A stretch of DNA of 64,000 nucleotides from Waddliaceae bacterium (GTDB lineage Bacteria; Chlamydiota; Chlamydiia; Chlamydiales; GCA-2709385). The notes beneath the pieces are model-generated. The model did no database searches. It saw only the letters and a program-made list of their open reading frames with translations, and was not told the origin of the DNA. Below are positions 62,410 through 64,000 of this stretch, one piece after another. The stretch's first letter is position 1, and each line of letters opens with the position of its first letter. The stretch is from the NCBI GenBank assembly GCA_002709385.1, contig PAQS01000040.1, positions 183,205 to 247,204 on the forward strand. Reading direction: 5' to 3'. The translations under genes and the position numbers were made by a program.

Positions 62410-64000
62410 TAATAAGCAACATACAAAATGTCATCATCATACAGGTAGTAAAGATGTTGCTTTATCTGCCCCAACTACCGGTATATATACTTGCCCTATG
62501 CATCCTGAAGTTAGGCAAGAAGGGTCAGGAGAATGCCCTATTTGTGGAATGGCTTTAGAGCCGGAGTTAGTATCAGCAGAAACACAAGAAAATCCAGAAC
62601 TCATTGATTTTAAGAAGAGATTTTTTATAGGACTTATCTTTGCTATTCCTATCGTGCTTCTCGAAATGGGAAGTCACCTTATTGATATTAGATCTTTCAT
62701 TTCAGACAAAAATAATATTTACGTTCAATTTATTTTAGCAACCCCTGTTGTGCTCTGGTCTGGTGCTCCATTTTTTACAAAGGCTTACAAAGCATTACAT
62801 CATAAAAGCTTAAATATGTTTTCATTGATATCTATGGGGACTGGAGTAGCCTTTGTTTATAGTGTGATTGCGACGCTGCTTCCAAATATTTTCCCTAACA
62901 GCTTAAAAAATTTAGATGGTACAGTGCCAGTATATTTTGAGGCTGCTTCAGTCATTATTATACTTGTATTACTTGGCCAAATATTAGAGCTAAAGGCGCG
63001 AGAAAGAACGGGTGGCGCAATTAAAGCATTGCTTGGGCTTTCACCTAAAAGCGCCAAAATAATTACTGAGAATGGCGATCAAGATATTTTAATTGAGAAC
63101 ATAAGGGTTGGTGACTTCTTACGTATTCGCCCCGGTGAAAAAATACCTATAGATGGGGCCGTGCAAGAAGGAAGTACTCATATTGATGAGTCTATGATAA
63201 CAGGCGAACCCATTCCTATTGCTAAAACTATAGGTGATTTTGTCATTGGTGGCACAATTAATGCAAGTGGATCTATTGTCATAAAAGCAGAAAAAGTTGG
63301 CTCTGATACCATGCTTGCAAACATTATTAAAATGGTTGCCGATGCTCAGCGATCACGTGCTCCTATCCAACGTTTGGCAGATATTATTTCCGGGTGGTTT
63401 GTGCCTGTTGTTATTTTAATTGCCGTACTAGCATTTGTTTTATGGATGCTGTTTTCTGGCTCCCAAGGATTCAGCTACGGGCTTATAGCTGCAGTTAGCG
63501 TATTAATTATTGCATGTCCTTGTGCACTTGGACTTGCAACACCCGTGTCAATTATGGTTGGCGTTGGCAAAGGTGCTAGAGGTGGTATTTTAATAAAAGA
63601 TGCGGAAAGCTTAGAAATTCTAGAAAAAATAGATACGATTATCCTAGATAAGACAGGAACGCTTACTGAAGGCAAACCAAAGCTTAGTCATTTATACGTG
63701 CATGATTCAAAGATCACAGAAAATGATTTGCTGCAAATGGCTGCAAGTTTAGAGCGTCATTCTGAACATCCATTGGCGTTGGCAATAATTGGTGCTGCAA
63801 AAGATAAAAATATTAATTTACTTAAGGTTAAGGAATTTAAAGCCATTACAGGCATGGGGGTTACAGGCAGAATTAAGAATCAAAAAATATCGCTTGGTAA
63901 TAAATCACTAATGGATAGTCTTCAGATTCCGGTAGACTCTTTATTAAAAAAAGCAGATGAAATAAGAAGCTCTGGGGCAACAGTTATGTTCTTAAGCGAT
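62399..64000 (+). CDS. Copper P1B-type ATPase with N-terminal heavy-metal-binding domain (partial)
   Basis: 534 codons to the window end; incomplete. It begins with a His/Cys region (CHHHTGSK, then TCPMHPEVRQEGSGECPICGMALEP), the HMBD domain found on Cu/Ag pumps. It continues with TMs, [27 protein letters not shown] and SEHPLA. It lacks MxCxxC HMA domains, unlike the ATPase at 48679. A second, independent copper exporter in AT-rich DNA. Confidence 0.92.
   Translation, partial: MGTDNKQHTKCHHHTGSKDVALSAPTTGIYTCPMHPEVRQEGSGECPICGMALEPELVSAETQENPELIDFKKRFFIGLIFAIPIVLLEMGSHLIDIRSFISDKNNIYVQFILATPVVLWSGAPFFTKAYKALHHKSLNMFSLISMGTGVAFVYSVIATLLPNIFPNSLKNLDGTVPVYFEAASVIIILVLLGQILELKARERTGGAIKALLGLSPKSAKIITENGDQDILIENIRVGDFLRIRPGEKIPIDGAVQEGSTHIDESMITGEPIPIAKTIGDFVIGGTINASGSIVIKAEKVGSDTMLANIIKMVADAQRSRAPIQRLADIISGWFVPVVILIAVLAFVLWMLFSGSQGFSYGLIAAVSVLIIACPCALGLATPVSIMVGVGKGARGGILIKDAESLEILEKIDTIILDKTGTLTEGKPKLSHLYVHDSKITENDLLQMAASLERHSEHPLALAIIGAAKDKNINLLKVKEFKAITGMGVTGRIKNQKISLGNKSLMDSLQIPVDSLLKKADEIRSSGATVMFLSD

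Noticed and set aside
1-64000. CRISPR array
   Set aside because: No regularly spaced direct repeats and no cas genes were seen.

Overview
The window joins at least three kinds of DNA. Positions 1 to about 23,024 are AT-rich and read as the chromosome of a chlamydia-like bacterium. The order dnaB, a 29-residue COX24-type basic protein and mnmG fits Chlamydiota, as do an OppA lipoprotein, a zinc/manganese ABC transporter (znuABC type), a WaaE-type LPS glycosyltransferase, a leucine-rich-repeat protein and several unrecognised small membrane proteins. This part opens with an envelope operon (DUF1302, DUF1329, YCF48 propeller, RND exporter). It has two tRNA-Ser genes, GCU at 12.1 kb and GGA at 22.9 kb.

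Directly at the 3' end of tRNA-Ser(GGA) the composition changes. A 5'-truncated lambda-type portal gene begins within about ten bases of the acceptor stem. From 23.0 to 43.8 kb there is a one-strand morphogenesis and lysis operon of a siphovirus: portal, S49 protease/scaffold, decoration, capsid, head-tail joining, tail tube, tail chaperones, tape measure, tail tip, RCC1-repeat fibre, holin and endolysin. Several families, such as the GTA-type holin, DUF1833 and TipJ, point to an alphaproteobacterial phage. Terminase, integrase and replication genes are absent. Two AT-richer cargo units interrupt the operon: a ribbon-helix-helix/YfbU protein and an AbiEi/AbiEii type IV toxin-antitoxin pair. 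A decayed reverse-transcriptase-like gene follows on the other strand.

An IS3-family element (IS407-like) at 44,784-46,065 has no matching target duplication. It cuts a gene on each side and separates the phage from a copper/heavy-metal island at 46.1-58.6 kb. The island has two regulatory blocks. Four promoters with 19-bp spacers and MerR/CueR-type dyads serve a DUF305 gene, an MFS exporter, copZ and the copA ATPase; cueR lies alongside. A perfect 24-bp palindrome of ArsR/SmtB type precedes a minus-strand run: czcD, arsR, a Cys-rich exported protein, multicopper oxidase copA, copB, a cupredoxin-CusF fusion and a YHS/TRASH-like protein.

From 58.6 to 61.7 kb there are remnants (a sigma-like fragment fused to a winged-helix fragment), a Fic protein preceded by repeated AAAGAAAG operator-like words, and spacer DNA. 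From 61.7 kb to the end the DNA is AT-rich again and carries a His-rich DUF2231 membrane protein translationally overlapping a second copper P-type ATPase, cut by the window end.

The main uncertainty is the 23,024 junction. It could be a real insertion or deletion at a tRNA gene, or an assembly join between two organisms. The unexpected discriminator base and the truncated portal mark the exact point to test.
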